This document shows positions 35,306 through 43,644 of a stretch of 64,000 bases of DNA, in pieces (position 1 is the stretch's first letter; each line of letters begins with the position of its first letter). The position numbers were made by a program, and so were the translations under genes. The notes beneath the pieces were generated by a model that worked only from the letters and a program-made list of their open reading frames with translations, searched no databases and was not told the DNA's origin. Source of the DNA: Formosa sp. L2A11 (GTDB taxonomy: Bacteria > Bacteroidota > Bacteroidia > Flavobacteriales > Flavobacteriaceae); NCBI RefSeq assembly GCF_009796865.1, contig NZ_CP047028.1, forward strand, positions 2,480,001 through 2,544,000. The letters are read 5' to 3'.

Positions 35306-38089
35306 TTAAATTTTATCTTTAAGATATTTTGCTGTCACGCTTTTTTTGTTTTTTACAAGTTCTTCAGGTGTTCCAAAAGCAACAACTTCGCCTCCATATT
35401 CACCACCTCCAGGACCAAGATCTATAATGTAATCGGCACATTTTATAAGTTCTAAATTGTGCTCTACAACAATTATAGAATGCCCTTTTTCTATTAAAGC
35501 TCTAAACGATTTTAATAGTTTTTGTATATCGTGAAAATGTAATCCCGTTGTAGGTTCATCGAAAATAAAGAGTGCTTTTTCTTTTGTATTTCCTTTACCT
35601 AAAAACGTTGCCAATTTAATACGTTGTGCTTCACCACCGGAAAGGGTAGAAGAGCTTTGCCCTAAAGTAACATAACCTAAACCAACATCTTGTAGTGGCT
35701 GTAACTTGTTTTTAATTCTGGTTTCTTTATGTAAATCGAAGAATGTAATGGCATCATCAATCGTCATATTCAAGACGTCGTCTATAGATTTATCATGAAA
35801 CGTAACTTCTAAAACTTCCTTTTTAAAACGTTTTCCGTGGCAGGTTTCACACTGTAAATGCACATCTGCCATAAATTGCATTTCTATAGTGACTTCACCT
35901 TCACCTTTACAGGTTTCGCAACGTCCGCCATCTACATTAAAAGAGAAATGCTTGGCTTTGTAGTCGCGAATTTTACTTAATTTTTGATTTGCATATAGGT
36001 TCCTAATATCATCGTAAGCTTTAACGTAAGTTACTGGATTAGATCGGGAAGAACGCCCAATAGGATTCTGATCTATAAACTCGATGTTTTTTATGGTACT
36101 ATAATTTCCTTTTAATTCTGAAAATTGTCCAGGTTTATCTCCAAATCCTGTTAGTGCTTTCTGGATAGCAGGATAAAGAATTTTTTTAACCAATGTACTT
36201 TTTCCGCTACCAGAAACACCCGTAACTACGGTTAACATGTTTAATGGAAATGTAACATTTACATTTTTTAAATTATTTTCGCGAGCACCAAGAATTTCAA
36301 TCTGGTATTTAGATGTAATACGTTTCTTGGGTACTTTAATTTCCATTACACCATTTAAATATTTAGCAGTCAGAGATTCTGAATTTAAAATATCTTTATA
36401 AGTTCCTGTAGCTACAACTTCACCACCAAAAGTTCCTGCTTCTGGTCCAATATCTATAATTTCGTCTGCAGCTTGCATAATATCTTCGTCGTGCTCTACA
36501 ACGATAACCGTGTTTCCTAAATCACGAAGTGCTTTTAAAACATCAATTAAGCGCTCTGTATCTTTTGGGTGTAATCCAATACTTGGTTCATCTAAAATAT
36601 ACATAGAACCCACTAAGCTACTTCCTAAAGATGTGGCCAAGTTTATACGCTGACTTTCACCTCCAGACAATGTATTAGAACGTCTGTTTAGTGTTAAATA
36701 ATTAAGTCCAACGTTAGATAAAAATTCTAATCTGCTATTTATTTCTTTTAATAAGCGATTTGAAATTGTAGTATCATTTTCATTTAATTCTAATTGTTTA
36801 AAAAATACAGCTAATTTATCGAAAGGTAATTCTACTAAATCTGTAATGGTTTTACCTCCAATTTTAACGTAGTTTGCTTCTACACGTAAGCGTTTCCCTT
36901 GGCACGTTTTACATTTTGTTTTTCCGCGATAGCGAGAAAGCATCACACGATTTTGAATTTTATAGGCTTTAGACTCAAGCTCTGCAAAGAAACTAGATAA
37001 GCCTTCAAAATACTGATTTCCATCCCAAACGAGTTGTTTTTGTGCATCAGTTAATTCAAAATAAGGTTTATGAATAGGAAAATTAAATTTATGAGAATTG
37101 TTTACCAATTGGTCTCTAAACCAGCTCATACTTTCTCCTCTCCAAGGAAAAATAGCATTTTCGAATATTGAGAGTGCTGTATTAGGAATTACTAAATCGT
37201 CGTCTATGCCAACAATATCTCCGTAACCTTCGCAAGTAGGACAAGCACCATATGGATTATTAAAACTGAATAAATGTACATTAGGTTCTAAGAATGTAAT
37301 ACCATCTAATTCAAAGTTATTACTAAATGAGCGTGTATTATTATCGCTTAATGACTGAATAGAGCAAGTTCCTTTTCCTTCGTAAAATGCAGTCTGAATC
37401 GCATCTGCCAAACGGTTAAAGAAATCTTCATTATCTCTGAAAATAATTCGGTCTATAACCAATTCAATGGTTTCAACTTTTGCATCTTCAGGTGCTTCTT
37501 CAATTCTAATAACGTCTTCGTTAATTTTAATTCTGGCGTAACCTTGTTGTTTTAAAGCGTTCAGTTTATCTTTTAGAGCTCTACCTTCTTCAAGAATAAT
37601 AGGAGCGAGGAGTAATAATTTGTCACCGTCCTGAAATGTTTTTACAAATGAAATAACATCTGTAACTGTGTCTTTTTTAACTTCGTGTCCAGAAACAGGA
37701 GAGTAGGTGCGACCAATTCTTGCAAACAATAGCTTTAAATAATCGTAAATTTCTGTCGTGGTACCTACAGTAGATCTTGGATTGGTAGAATTTACTTTTT
37801 GTTCAATCGCTATGGCTGGTGCTATACCTTTAATATAATCAACTTTTGGTTTATTAAGTCGGCCTAAAAATTGTCTAGCATAACTCGATAAGCTTTCTAC
37901 GTAACGGCGTTGTCCTTCTGCATATAATGTGTCGAACGCTAAACTTGATTTTCCGGACCCAGAAAGCCCTGTAATAACTACAAGTTTATTTCTAGGAATC
38001 ACTACATCAATATTTTTAAGATTGTGCAATTTTGCACCTTTTATAATGATGTTTTCTTTAGGATTTACTTCAGAAAGGATCTTGCTCAT
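35306..38089 (-). CDS. uvrA: excinuclease ABC subunit A
   Basis: 927 residues, full length. Two ABC ATPase modules: Walker [10 protein letters not shown] near 41-49 and GVSGSGKST near 630, ABC signatures [12 protein letters not shown] and [12 protein letters not shown], and two zinc fingers (CPTCEGYG and CETCKGEG...CETCHGKR). It recognises bulky DNA lesions and loads UvrB in nucleotide excision repair. Monocistronic, with a perfect -7 box at 38112-38119. Confidence 0.98.
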   Translation of the reverse strand: MSKILSEVNPKENIIIKGAKLHNLKNIDVVIPRNKLVVITGLSGSGKSSLAFDTLYAEGQRRYVESLSSYARQFLGRLNKPKVDYIKGIAPAIAIEQKVNSTNPRSTVGTTTEIYDYLKLLFARIGRTYSPVSGHEVKKDTVTDVISFVKTFQDGDKLLLLAPIILEEGRALKDKLNALKQQGYARIKINEDVIRIEEAPEDAKVETIELVIDRIIFRDNEDFFNRLADAIQTAFYEGKGTCSIQSLSDNNTRSFSNNFELDGITFLEPNVHLFSFNNPYGACPTCEGYGDIVGIDDDLVIPNTALSIFENAIFPWRGESMSWFRDQLVNNSHKFNFPIHKPYFELTDAQKQLVWDGNQYFEGLSSFFAELESKAYKIQNRVMLSRYRGKTKCKTCQGKRLRVEANYVKIGGKTITDLVELPFDKLAVFFKQLELNENDTTISNRLLKEINSRLEFLSNVGLNYLTLNRRSNTLSGGESQRINLATSLGSSLVGSMYILDEPSIGLHPKDTERLIDVLKALRDLGNTVIVVEHDEDIMQAADEIIDIGPEAGTFGGEVVATGTYKDILNSESLTAKYLNGVMEIKVPKKRITSKYQIEILGARENNLKNVNVTFPLNMLTVVTGVSGSGKSTLVKKILYPAIQKALTGFGDKPGQFSELKGNYSTIKNIEFIDQNPIGRSSRSNPVTYVKAYDDIRNLYANQKLSKIRDYKAKHFSFNVDGGRCETCKGEGEVTIEMQFMADVHLQCETCHGKRFKKEVLEVTFHDKSIDDVLNMTIDDAITFFDLHKETRIKNKLQPLQDVGLGYVTLGQSSSTLSGGEAQRIKLATFLGKGNTKEKALFIFDEPTTGLHFHDIQKLLKSFRALIEKGHSIIVVEHNLELIKCADYIIDLGPGGGEYGGEVVAFGTPEELVKNKKSVTAKYLKDKI

Positions 38090-38111
38090 AGCTGTTTTTA
38101 AGTATAGTGTA

Positions 38112-38119
38112 CAAAGATA
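38112..38119 (-). promoter_or_regulatory. -7 promoter box (TATCTTTG) for uvrA
   Basis: Perfect TAnnTTTG on the minus strand, 22 bases upstream of the uvrA ATG. Confidence 0.6.
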
Positions 38120-38187
38120 ACATAAGTATGTCAGCTTAGAAAATAGATTGTTGTCCTTTAAAATGTTAAATAAATTATAAAAAAAAC

Positions 38188-38220
38188 TTTGTGATTTGTT
38201 TAAGAATATTTATATATTTG
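38188..38220 (+). promoter_or_regulatory. promoter with both elements for the ECF sigma gene
   Basis: TTTG at 38188-38191, 21 bases, then TATATTTG at 38213-38220. It leaves a leader of about 100 bases with a small hairpin at 38286-38303 before the ATG at 38325. Confidence 0.6.
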
Positions 38221-38324
38221 AAATCAATAATTCTTAATATACAGCCTATACCGCATAATTACTTTTAAACATTTTAACCTACATTAAGAAGATCTACCTT
38301 CTTTTGTTTTAAAAGGAATTGATT

Positions 38325-38909
38325 ATGCAAAAAGAACTTATTACTGATGCTGTATTAGTAAACAATTACATACAAGGAAACGAATATGCTTTAGAAACTC
38401 TTATCATAAGGCATAAACAGAAAATTTACAGTTTTATTTATTCTAAAGTTTTTGATAGAGATGTGGCTGAAGATATTTTTCAAGACACCTTTATTAAAGT
38501 TATAAACACCCTTAAAATGGGTAATTATAATGAAGAAGGGAAATTTATTCCTTGGGTAATGCGTATTGCTCATAATCTTGTTATAGATCATTTTAGAAAG
38601 AACAATAGGATGCCAAAATTTGATAATTCTGGTGAGTTTAGTATTTTTTCTGTTTTAAGTGATTCGTCTTTAAATGCAGAAAAACAAATTATAAAAGATC
38701 AAGTAGAATCTGATGTTAGAAGGTTAATTGATGAATTACCAGCAGATCAGAAAGAAGTGATTTTAATGCGTATGTATAATGATATGAGTTTTAAAGAAAT
38801 TTCGAACAAAACTGGAGTTAGCATAAATACAGCCTTAGGAAGAATGCGTTATGCATTAATAAATATGCGTAAAATTATAGAAAAGCATAATATGGTTCTG
38901 GTTAATTAA
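38325..38909 (+). CDS. ECF-type RNA polymerase sigma factor
   Basis: 194 residues. Region 2 spans about 25-95 (RHKQKIYSFIY...DVAEDIFQDTFIKVI...FIPWVMRIAHNLVIDHFR), and region 4 spans about 130-185 (ELPADQKEVILMRMYNDMSFKEISNKTGVSINTALGRMRYA cut here only as a guide to position). It directs RNA polymerase to specific promoters. No anti-sigma gene follows; instead, after 52 bases, comes a 46-codon ORF. A TTG six bases upstream in the same frame is rejected in favour of the ATG. It has a long leader and its own promoter. Confidence 0.88.
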   Translation: MQKELITDAVLVNNYIQGNEYALETLIIRHKQKIYSFIYSKVFDRDVAEDIFQDTFIKVINTLKMGNYNEEGKFIPWVMRIAHNLVIDHFRKNNRMPKFDNSGEFSIFSVLSDSSLNAEKQIIKDQVESDVRRLIDELPADQKEVILMRMYNDMSFKEISNKTGVSINTALGRMRYALINMRKIIEKHNMVLVN

Positions 38910-38961
38910 TACAATAAAGTAAATAAATGTTCGTTATAATATAAATTTAAAAATATTATAG

Positions 38962-39102
38962 ATGGCTAAACTTTACTCGAAGACTTCATGTCAAATTAAT
39001 TTAAACCCCAAAAAAGAAACTTTAAAATTTCTTTTTGATTATTCAAAATCATTACACATTGTAAATTGTAATAAGCAAAAGTTAAAAATTAGCATAAACT
39101 AA
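38962..39102 (+). CDS. 46-aa small protein following the ECF sigma gene
   Basis: Begins MAKLYSKTSCQINLNPKKET and continues LKFLFDYSKSLHIVN, ending KLKISIN. The PKKETLKFLFDYSKSL core looks like a short helical motif that I recall downstream of sigma genes in other flavobacteria, but I cannot align it here. It lies 52 bases after the sigma stop, ends just before a strong terminator and is probably cotranscribed. Function unknown; a role as a small regulator of the sigma factor is speculation. Confidence 0.6.
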   Translation: MAKLYSKTSCQINLNPKKETLKFLFDYSKSLHIVNCNKQKLKISIN

Positions 39103-39107
39103 ATAAA

Positions 39108-39137
39108 AAAAAAGTCCTGATAATTCAGGACTTTTTT
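39108..39137. terminator. bidirectional terminator (sigma operon / nth)
   Basis: Thirteen-base perfect stem AAAAAAGTCCTGA (39108-39120) / TCAGGACTTTTTT (39125-39137) with a 4-base TAAT loop. It overlaps the nth stop codon at 39125-39127. Confidence 0.9.
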
Positions 39138-39784
39138 GATTTATAGTATTTATCGATTTCAGATTTCCGACCAATAGTTTTTGTAATAATGTCTTTGTCT
39201 AAATCCCAACCGCGTGCTGGTGAATATTGGCGTCCATACCAAATAATTTGTAAGTGCAAGTCGTTCCATAAGGCTTCAGGAAATAAACGTTTAGCATCTT
39301 TTTCGGTTTGAACTACATTTTTTCCGCTACTTAAATTCCATCTGTACATTAAACGTTGTATATGTGTATCTACAGGAAATGCAGGAATACCAAAAGCTTG
39401 AGATAATACTACAGCAGCTGTTTTATGGCCAACAGCGGGTAATTCTTCCAGTGCTTCGTATGTTTTAGGGACTTCACCGTTATACTTGTCTATTAAAATT
39501 TGAGATAATCCATGTATACCTTTACTTTTCATAGGCGATAAACCTACAGGTCTAATAATATTACGAATCTCTTCAACAGTAAGTTTTACCATATCAAAAG
39601 GATTATCGGCCTTTTTAAATAGTAGTGGAGTAATTTGGTTTACACGCACGTCTGTACTTTGCGCAGACATTAACACAGCAATAAGTAAAGTATAAGGGTC
39701 TTTATGATCTAAAGGAATTGGAATTTCTGGATATAAATCTTTTAATGTATTTATAACAAACTCTACTTTTTCTTGTTTAGTCAT
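39125..39784 (-). CDS. nth: endonuclease III-like DNA glycosylase lacking the iron-sulfur cluster
   Basis: 219 residues. Helix-hairpin-helix LPAVGHKTAAVVL followed by FPVDTHIQRL; catalytic Lys121 and Asp139 align with Lys120 and Asp138 of E. coli Nth. It removes oxidised pyrimidines and nicks the abasic site in base-excision repair. The C-terminus (HLQIIWYGRQYSPARGWD...) contains no Cys where most Nth proteins have four Cys for a [4Fe-4S] cluster. The ATG at 39784 is preferred to an upstream start at 39820 that would run into the divergent bcp gene. Confidence 0.9.
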   Translation of the reverse strand: MTKQEKVEFVINTLKDLYPEIPIPLDHKDPYTLLIAVLMSAQSTDVRVNQITPLLFKKADNPFDMVKLTVEEIRNIIRPVGLSPMKSKGIHGLSQILIDKYNGEVPKTYEALEELPAVGHKTAAVVLSQAFGIPAFPVDTHIQRLMYRWNLSSGKNVVQTEKDAKRLFPEALWNDLHLQIIWYGRQYSPARGWDLDKDIITKTIGRKSEIDKYYKSKKS

Positions 39785-39789
39785 TATTG

Positions 39790-39797
39790 TATTTTTG
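39790..39797 (+). promoter_or_regulatory. -7 promoter box (TATTTTTG) for bcp
   Basis: Perfect TAnnTTTG 16 bases upstream of the bcp ATG, inside the 29 bases between nth and bcp starts. Confidence 0.6.
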
Positions 39798-39813
39798 TAT
39801 AAATTTAATAAAT

Positions 39814-40266
39814 ATGACAACTTTAAAAATAGGAGACAAAGCTCCAGATTTTTCTGCCAAGGATCAAGATGGCAATATAATTTCTTTAAACGATTATAAA
39901 GGTAAAAAATTAGTGATTTTTTTCTATCCTAAAGCAAGTACACCGGGTTGTACAGCAGAAGCTTGTAACTTAAGAGATAATTATGAGCGTTTTAAAGCTT
40001 TAAATTATGAAATTCTTGGTGTAAGCGCAGATAGTGAAAAACGCCAAACTAATTTTAAAACAAAAAATGAATTTCAATATCCTTTATTAGCCGATGAAGA
40101 CAAAAAGGTAATCAATGCTTTTGGTGTTTGGGGACCTAAAAAATTCATGGGACGAGAATATGATGGTATACACAGAACCACTTTTGTAATTAATGAAGAA
40201 GGTGTTATTGAAGACATTATCTTAAAAGTAAAAACAAAAGCACATGCCGATCAGATTTTAGATTAA
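39814..40266 (+). CDS. bcp: thioredoxin-dependent thiol peroxidase (BCP/PrxQ)
   Basis: 150 residues from the ATG at 39814. Peroxidatic Cys46 and resolving Cys51 lie in ASTPGCTAEACNLRD, the five-residue spacing that marks PrxQ/BCP. N-terminus MTTLKIGDKAPDFSAKDQDG. It reduces peroxides using thioredoxin in the cytoplasm. It diverges from nth. Its stop overlaps the stop of the convergent lipoprotein gene by 4 bases. Confidence 0.95.
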   Translation: MTTLKIGDKAPDFSAKDQDGNIISLNDYKGKKLVIFFYPKASTPGCTAEACNLRDNYERFKALNYEILGVSADSEKRQTNFKTKNEFQYPLLADEDKKVINAFGVWGPKKFMGREYDGIHRTTFVINEEGVIEDIILKVKTKAHADQILD

Positions 40267-41183
40267 AAATCTGGTGTCACATAACGTTCAGTCTCTGTGT
40301 CATCATCATCTAAAGTTCCTAAATAAAACACGTCTTGACTCACACCTGGTAATTGAATATTGGTAAGTACAGTAGTTACCTCATAAGATTGCTCTATGGT
40401 GTGTTGTCTATAGGCTGTTGCAGGAACTGTTGTTGCTACATCTGGATTTAAATAATCTGCACCAATACTACTAAATGTAATATCATTAGCAGGATTTTGG
40501 TCTTGTGTTTTATTTTCTTCATCTCTGGTTAATACACCATCTCCATCATCATCATCATCTAAATAATCAGGAATACGATCCTCATCTGTATCTAAAGAGT
40601 CTACAAAATCTCCTTCATCTTCATCGTAATTAGGAGATTCACTACTTGTTTTTATGTTATCACCATCATCATCATCATCTAAATAATCAGGAATTCCATC
40701 TCCATCTGTATCTGTAGGATTGGTACTCGGATCATTATCTCCATCTAAATTTTCATCTTCAACATCTGCAGGAATACCATCGTTATCATCTTCTGTTAAA
40801 ATAGTTGTAATTGTAGCTTCACCAGATGTGCTTTCTAAATCTGTTGTAATTGTTACGTCAGAAGACGGAACGTCGTTACAAAAATAATCTGAAGCATCTG
40901 CATCGTATGCACGATAGTTAAACGGATTTGAAGAACTAATGTCTATAGTTGTTACAAGTGTATTATCGTCTTCGACTTCTAAAAGGTCAGCAAGTGTAAG
41001 TTCCGGATCTGTAATTTGTAAGGATAAAGATTCGTAGGGATCATCTTTAGTATTAAAAAATACGAGCTCGCCACAACTTTCATACGTACTGTCAAAATCA
41101 AAATCAGCAGTGATAATATCACCATCGTCACAAGACAATACAGAAAATAAACTTAAGCAGAAAATAACCGATAACTTACGCAT
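40263..41183 (-). CDS. surface-type lipoprotein with calcium-binding (TSP3-like) repeats
   Basis: 306 residues. Lipoprotein signal MRKLSVIFCLSLFSVLSC with Cys18 followed by DDGD, an acidic stretch resembling the Bacteroidota lipoprotein export signal for surface exposure. Central Asp-rich repeats: DTDGDGIPDYLDDDDDGD and DTDEDRIPDYLDDDDDGD, plus EDNDGIPADVEDENLDGD. The DxDxDG spacing is that of thrombospondin type 3 calcium loops. The two main repeats come from DNA blocks exactly 120 bases apart. Overall the protein is extremely acidic and has two Cys pairs near the N-terminal part. Function unknown. Confidence 0.75.
   Translation of the reverse strand: MRKLSVIFCLSLFSVLSCDDGDIITADFDFDSTYESCGELVFFNTKDDPYESLSLQITDPELTLADLLEVEDDNTLVTTIDISSSNPFNYRAYDADASDYFCNDVPSSDVTITTDLESTSGEATITTILTEDDNDGIPADVEDENLDGDNDPSTNPTDTDGDGIPDYLDDDDDGDNIKTSSESPNYDEDEGDFVDSLDTDEDRIPDYLDDDDDGDGVLTRDEENKTQDQNPANDITFSSIGADYLNPDVATTVPATAYRQHTIEQSYEVTTVLTNIQLPGVSQDVFYLGTLDDDDTETERYVTPDF
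40542..40712 (-). repeat. two near-identical Asp-repeat blocks 120 bases apart
   Basis: Blocks 40542-40592 and 40662-40712 share a run of CAT triplets followed by CTAAATAATCAGGAAT, then a diverged segment and CATCTGTATCT. They encode the PDYLDDDDDGD repeats and could recombine. Confidence 0.6.
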
Positions 41184-41200
41184 AGAAATTAATTTAGCTG

Positions 41201-41208
41201 CAAAAATA
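41201..41208 (-). promoter_or_regulatory. -7 promoter box (TATTTTTG) for the calcium-repeat lipoprotein
   Basis: Perfect TAnnTTTG on the minus strand, 17 bases upstream of the ATG at 41183. Confidence 0.6.
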
Positions 41209-41258
41209 ATGATTTGATAAATTATAATTAGACTTATTGAAAATAATTTTAATTGGAG

Positions 41259-41266
41259 TAAATTTG
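41259..41266 (+). promoter_or_regulatory. -7 promoter box (TAAATTTG) directly before the desulfurase ATG
   Basis: Perfect TAnnTTTG only 4 bases before the ATG at 41271, so transcription should begin at or beside the A of the start codon, giving a leaderless mRNA. Confidence 0.6.
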
Positions 41267-41270
41267 CGGT

Positions 41271-42419
41271 ATGAAAAAGGTATATTTTGATAGTGCTGCA
41301 ACTTCCAAAATTAGAGAAGATGTTATTGTAAAAATGACAGATGTAATGACAGAAGTTTATGGAAATCCGTCCTCATCTCACAGTTTTGGTCGTGCTTCTA
41401 AAACGATAGTAGAAACAGCTAGAAAGACTATTGCCAAGGAATTAAACGTAACCGCTGCCGAAATTTTCTTCACTTCTGGCGGAACTGAAGCTGATAATTT
41501 AGTGCTTCTAAGTGCTGTAAGAGATTTGGGAGTAACACGAATTATTACATCTAAAATTGAACATCACGCCGTTTTACACACTGTAGATTTTTTAAAGAAA
41601 AACTATAAAATTGAAGTAAATTATGTCCCTTTAGATGTTAAAGGAAACATAAATTTTGAAGCATTGCAGACTTTATTAAGTCAGTCTGAAGAAAAAACAT
41701 TGGTAAGTTTAATGCATGTAAATAACGAAATAGGAACTGTTTTAGACCTAAAACGTGTAGCCCAACTTTGCCAGTCTAAGAATGTACTTTTTCATTGTGA
41801 TACTGTACAATCTGTAGGACATTATACAATAGATTTACAAGATATTCCTGTAGATTTTATTGCGTGTAGTGCTCATAAATTTCACGGACCAAAAGGTGTT
41901 GGGTTTGCTTTTGTAAGAAAACATTCTGGTATACATGCTACGATTCATGGAGGCGAGCAGGAGCGAGGTCTAAGAGCAGGAACAGAATCTATACATAATA
42001 TAGTAGGACTAGAAACTGCTTTTAAATTAGCTTATAAAAATTTAGAATCTGATCGTGAATATATTACAGCTTTAAAGGCGTATTTTATTTCAGAGTTAAA
42101 TAAAGCTTTTCCGGAAGTTACATTTAATGGAGATTCGTCAAACTTGGAGCAAAGTGCCTATACAATATTAAATGTATGTTTTCCTTTTGAAGCTCATAAA
42201 ACACAATTACTTTTATTTCAATTAGACTTAAAAGGGATTGCATGTTCTAGAGGAAGTGCTTGCCAAAGCGGAAGCCAGAAAGGATCTCATGTTTTGGCAG
42301 AGATATTAAATGAAGATGATTTTAATAAACCATCTATCCGTTTTTCGTTCTCTCATTACAATACAAAAGAAGAAGTAGATTATGTGGTTAACGTTTTAAA
42401 GGAATTTGCAAACAAATAA
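41271..42419 (+). CDS. cysteine desulfurase (IscS/NifS family)
   Basis: 382 residues. PLP Lys203 in SAHKFHGPKG, and catalytic Cys330 in SRGSACQSG. It removes sulfur from cysteine to give alanine and a protein persulfide for iron-sulfur clusters or tRNA thiolation. N-terminal FDSAATSKIREDV is typical. The class (IscS versus NifS) is not resolved; no iscU or suf genes are adjacent. The start codon sits 4 bases after the promoter box, so the transcript is likely leaderless. A strong bidirectional hairpin follows. Confidence 0.93.
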   Translation: MKKVYFDSAATSKIREDVIVKMTDVMTEVYGNPSSSHSFGRASKTIVETARKTIAKELNVTAAEIFFTSGGTEADNLVLLSAVRDLGVTRIITSKIEHHAVLHTVDFLKKNYKIEVNYVPLDVKGNINFEALQTLLSQSEEKTLVSLMHVNNEIGTVLDLKRVAQLCQSKNVLFHCDTVQSVGHYTIDLQDIPVDFIACSAHKFHGPKGVGFAFVRKHSGIHATIHGGEQERGLRAGTESIHNIVGLETAFKLAYKNLESDREYITALKAYFISELNKAFPEVTFNGDSSNLEQSAYTILNVCFPFEAHKTQLLLFQLDLKGIACSRGSACQSGSQKGSHVLAEILNEDDFNKPSIRFSFSHYNTKEEVDYVVNVLKEFANK

Positions 42420-42421
42420 AT

Positions 42422-42459
42422 AAAAGTCCTCCTGAAAATTAATTTTTAGGAGGACTTTT
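42422..42459. terminator. bidirectional terminator (desulfurase / miaE)
   Basis: Seventeen-pair stem (42422-42438 / 42443-42459) with one G-U pair and a TTAA loop, core AAAAGTCCTCCT, between convergent genes. Confidence 0.9.
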
Positions 42460-42469
42460 TATGTTTTAA

Positions 42470-43051
42470 TTACCCGTGAATTGTTTCACTTTTACTTAAA
42501 TCGGCCATGATTTCAGCTTCAAAATCTAAAAGATTTTGCCATTTTTCATTAACTTCATCTTTATTCCCGTATTGTCGTGCAAAACCTAAAAACATGGTGT
42601 AATGGTTGGCTTCACTAACCATTAAATTTCTATAAAATTCTGCTAATTCTTTATCTTTTAATTCTTCAGATAATAATCTAAAACGTTCACAACTTCTAGC
42701 CTCTATTAAAGCGGCATAAAGTAATCTGTGTACCAATTGTGTGGTTCTGCTTCCGCCTTTAGGAAAAAATGTAATGAGTTTTAATACATATTCATCTTTT
42801 CTGTCTCGACCTAAAACCCAACCATTGGCTATTATTTTATCGTGAACCATTTTAAAATGACTAATTTCTTCCTTTACTAAAGCTACCATTTCTTGAACTA
42901 ACTCTGTATATTCAGGAAAACTAACAATTAATGAAATGGCAGTACTTGTTGCTTTTTGTTCGCAATAGGCATGATCTGTTAAAATGTCTTCCACATTTTT
43001 TTCTACGATATTTACCCATCTTGGATCTGTTGGTAATTTTAAGCCTAACAT
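42470..43051 (-). CDS. miaE: tRNA 2-methylthio-N6-isopentenyl-adenosine(37) hydroxylase
   Basis: 193 residues of the ferritin-like di-iron fold. Paired iron-ligand motifs are EEISHFKMVH near 77-86 and SEANHYTMF near 149-157, with further Glu residues in HAYCEQKA near 27-34 and EARSCERF near 118-125. It hydroxylates the modified adenosine next to the anticodon. It follows a lipoprotein gene with a 5-base gap, itself overlapping dnaX, so the three form one operon. Confidence 0.9.
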   Translation of the reverse strand: MLGLKLPTDPRWVNIVEKNVEDILTDHAYCEQKATSTAISLIVSFPEYTELVQEMVALVKEEISHFKMVHDKIIANGWVLGRDRKDEYVLKLITFFPKGGSRTTQLVHRLLYAALIEARSCERFRLLSEELKDKELAEFYRNLMVSEANHYTMFLGFARQYGNKDEVNEKWQNLLDFEAEIMADLSKSETIHG

Positions 43052-43056
43052 ACTCT

Positions 43057-43644
43057 TTAAATTTTAGTTGTAGTTTCAGTGATTTTGTAATCTCCAGTTT
43101 TAGAAATAGTAAGTAAAAAAGATTTATTTTGCTTAGCGTCTTCTGGTTTGCTGTATAAAATATTTAATAAAACAGTTTCTTTAGAAGAAACATGATCGTC
43201 GTCTATCCAAATACTTTTTAAAATATATGGTTGAAGTAATTCAGATGTATTTTTTATATTATCTGAGATAAATGTTTTTGAAATGGTTTGACTAAATATG
43301 TTTTTATTTTCAACTTTTACAGTAACATCTGCTATAGCATTTCTATAAAATGTTTTAATATGTAAACTATCCTTAATTTTAGATTTAAGAATATTAGATG
43401 TCATATCCGGATACGTTTTTATGTGTACATTATACCCCGTGTGTAAAATAGTATCGGTTACTGTTTCATAAACATTTTCAGGGACATAATTTATGCGCTC
43501 AGAAAAGGAGGTAAGCATGTCTTTGTTTGCTAAAATTTGCATTGGATCCTGATGTGATTTGTCACGTCCATCACAACTTGAAAATGTAATAATTAAAAGC
43601 AGTACTAAAAAACAAAAACTATTTTTAATAGGAGTTTTAAACAT
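43057..43644 (-). CDS. predicted lipoprotein inserted between dnaX and miaE
   Basis: 195 residues. A hydrophobic segment near 9-23 (FCFLVLLLIITFSSCDGRD) ends in the lipobox FSSC with Cys24 followed by DGRD. The mature part is beta-rich and polar (ITTKIL-type strands, DTILHTGYNVHIKTYPD). I recognise no domain. Its start overlaps the dnaX end by 8 bases, which argues for translational coupling with dnaX. It is the only envelope protein in this operon and its role there is unknown. Confidence 0.65.
   Translation of the reverse strand: MFKTPIKNSFCFLVLLLIITFSSCDGRDKSHQDPMQILANKDMLTSFSERINYVPENVYETVTDTILHTGYNVHIKTYPDMTSNILKSKIKDSLHIKTFYRNAIADVTVKVENKNIFSQTISKTFISDNIKNTSELLQPYILKSIWIDDDHVSSKETVLLNILYSKPEDAKQNKSFLLTISKTGDYKITETTTKI

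Noticed and set aside
40542-40712. CRISPR-like repeats or satellite
   Set aside because: The repeats are in frame and encode Asp-rich calcium loops; two copies only.
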